A stretch of DNA of 37,021 nucleotides, taken from assembly GCA_944320405.1 (NCBI GenBank), contig CALUHI010000005.1, positions 1 to 37,021 of the forward strand, given 5' to 3'. Shown here in pieces: positions 36,603 to 37,021 of this stretch. Both the position numbers and the translations under genes were made by a program. The DNA is from an uncultured Eggerthellaceae bacterium (GTDB lineage Bacteria > Actinomycetota > Coriobacteriia > Coriobacteriales > Eggerthellaceae). Position 1 is the stretch's first letter; the number at the start of each line of letters is the position of its first letter. The notes beneath the pieces were generated by a model. That model saw nothing but the letters and a program-made list of their open reading frames with translations. It was not told where the DNA came from and did not search any database.

Positions 36603-36926
36603 CAACTCTCCTCTCCTCTCCCGTCTTGAGGTTTACGGGCAACCCTTTCGACGCCCGCCGCCTCTTTGGCGCGACGGTGCACGGGAAGCCCTGACTAGGA
36701 AAAGAATACGGAGGAAAGGGGCGCGCGGTAATCCGCCTTCGGCCCCTATCGGCGTGGCCAAGTGGCTACGATCGGGCGGTGAACGGCAGGTATGCGGCGT
36801 GAAGCGCTCGCATTCGGGCGGCAAGCGGCAGCGGACGGCCGAGCCGGAGCGTGCGAAGACGGATGCGCTCGGGCGGGCAGACTACATGAGCGCGGCCGGC
36901 GGAAGGAGGCGATCAGCGGCGAAAAC
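36603..36926. promoter_or_regulatory. Leader of the molybdoenzyme operon with TCGGGCGG repeats
   Basis: These 324 bp separate the LuxR-type regulator from the molybdopterin gene. I see no credible gene. The octamer TCGGGCGG occurs three times in the same orientation, at 36772-36779, 36814-36821 and 36869-36876. The first two are followed by similar sequence (TGAACGGCAG and CAAGCGGCAG). They are 42 and 55 bp apart and could be regulator sites. No confident -35/-10 pair was found on the minus strand. Confidence 0.4.
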
Positions 36927-37021
36927 CTAGCCGAGACCCGCCTTCACCGCGTAGACGGCGAGTTGGACGCGATTGTCCACGCCGAGCTGGAGCATGAGGG
37001 AGCTGAGTTGCTTTTTCACGG
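36927..37021 (-). CDS. C-terminus of a LuxR-type transcriptional regulator (partial)
   Basis: The window cuts this gene; only the last 31 residues are visible, reading VKKQLSSLMLQLGVDNRVQ then LAVYAVKAGLG before TAG. This is the end of a LuxR/NarL helix-turn-helix: the recognition helix (TVKKHVSNIL-like) followed by LGVxNRxQLAVYA. It is transcribed in the same direction as the molybdoenzyme genes that follow. In Eggerthella, membrane-spanning LuxR-type regulators control catechol dehydroxylase operons; whether this one has such a sensor domain lies outside the window. Confidence 0.85.
   Translation of the reverse strand, partial: VKKQLSSLMLQLGVDNRVQLAVYAVKAGLG

Noticed and set aside
36571-36930. 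119-codon plus-strand frame in the molybdoenzyme leader
   Set aside because: It overlaps the molybdopterin gene start antisense and consists of Arg/Gly/Ala-rich low-complexity sequence with no motif.

Overview
The window looks like a chromosomal segment from a member of the Eggerthellaceae (Coriobacteriia, Actinomycetota), the anaerobic gut lineage around Eggerthella, Gordonibacter and Adlercreutzia. This rests on high-GC coding with strong third-position bias, the actinobacterial gene order around rpsP-khpA-rimM-trmD, separate glyQ and glyS, a PPDK/PPDK-regulator pair, and a molybdoenzyme of the pyrogallol transhydroxylase/catechol dehydroxylase clade, which is expanded in this family. The genus cannot be fixed from the sequence alone.

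Left edge (1-2070): two overlapping genes, a membrane-anchored C39-like cysteine peptidase and a GH25 muramidase with a LysM domain, look like the lysis end of a prophage or prophage remnant. They are followed by about 300 bp without a convincing gene, carrying several inverted repeats and a strong terminator. This stretch may contain the prophage/chromosome junction.

Core genome (2071-17283, nearly all minus strand): mtnA (methionine salvage), ppdK and its bifunctional kinase/phosphorylase regulator, glyS-glyQ, lepB, then trmD-rimM-khpA-rpsP, ffh and uvrA. This is a translation, tRNA-modification and protein-export block with pyruvate/PEP metabolism beside it. A tRNA-Val(GAC) follows on the plus strand with its own promoter and terminator, then abc-f, trmL, trmFO and xerC in one direction. 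Next, on the minus strand, come prfA-prmC-punA and a small cysteine-rich protein, then trxB. A DegV-family protein and an L-lactate dehydrogenase follow on the plus strand.

Right part (29674-37021, all minus strand): a run of co-directional genes. In transcription order these are the C-terminus of a LuxR-type regulator (cut by the window edge), a 906-residue transhydroxylase-like molybdopterin subunit, its Fe-S subunit with a C-terminal beta-sandwich domain, a 99-residue protein of unknown function, a SlyD-like FKBP isomerase, a zinc-ribbon mini-protein, a VOC-fold enzyme and an SLC13/DASS-type anion transporter. I infer a possible aromatic (polyphenol/catechol) reductive dehydroxylation or transhydroxylation module: sensing, redox enzyme with possible maturation helpers, a downstream ring or acid enzyme, and carboxylate transport. 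The substrate is not known. This is the most interesting system in the window.
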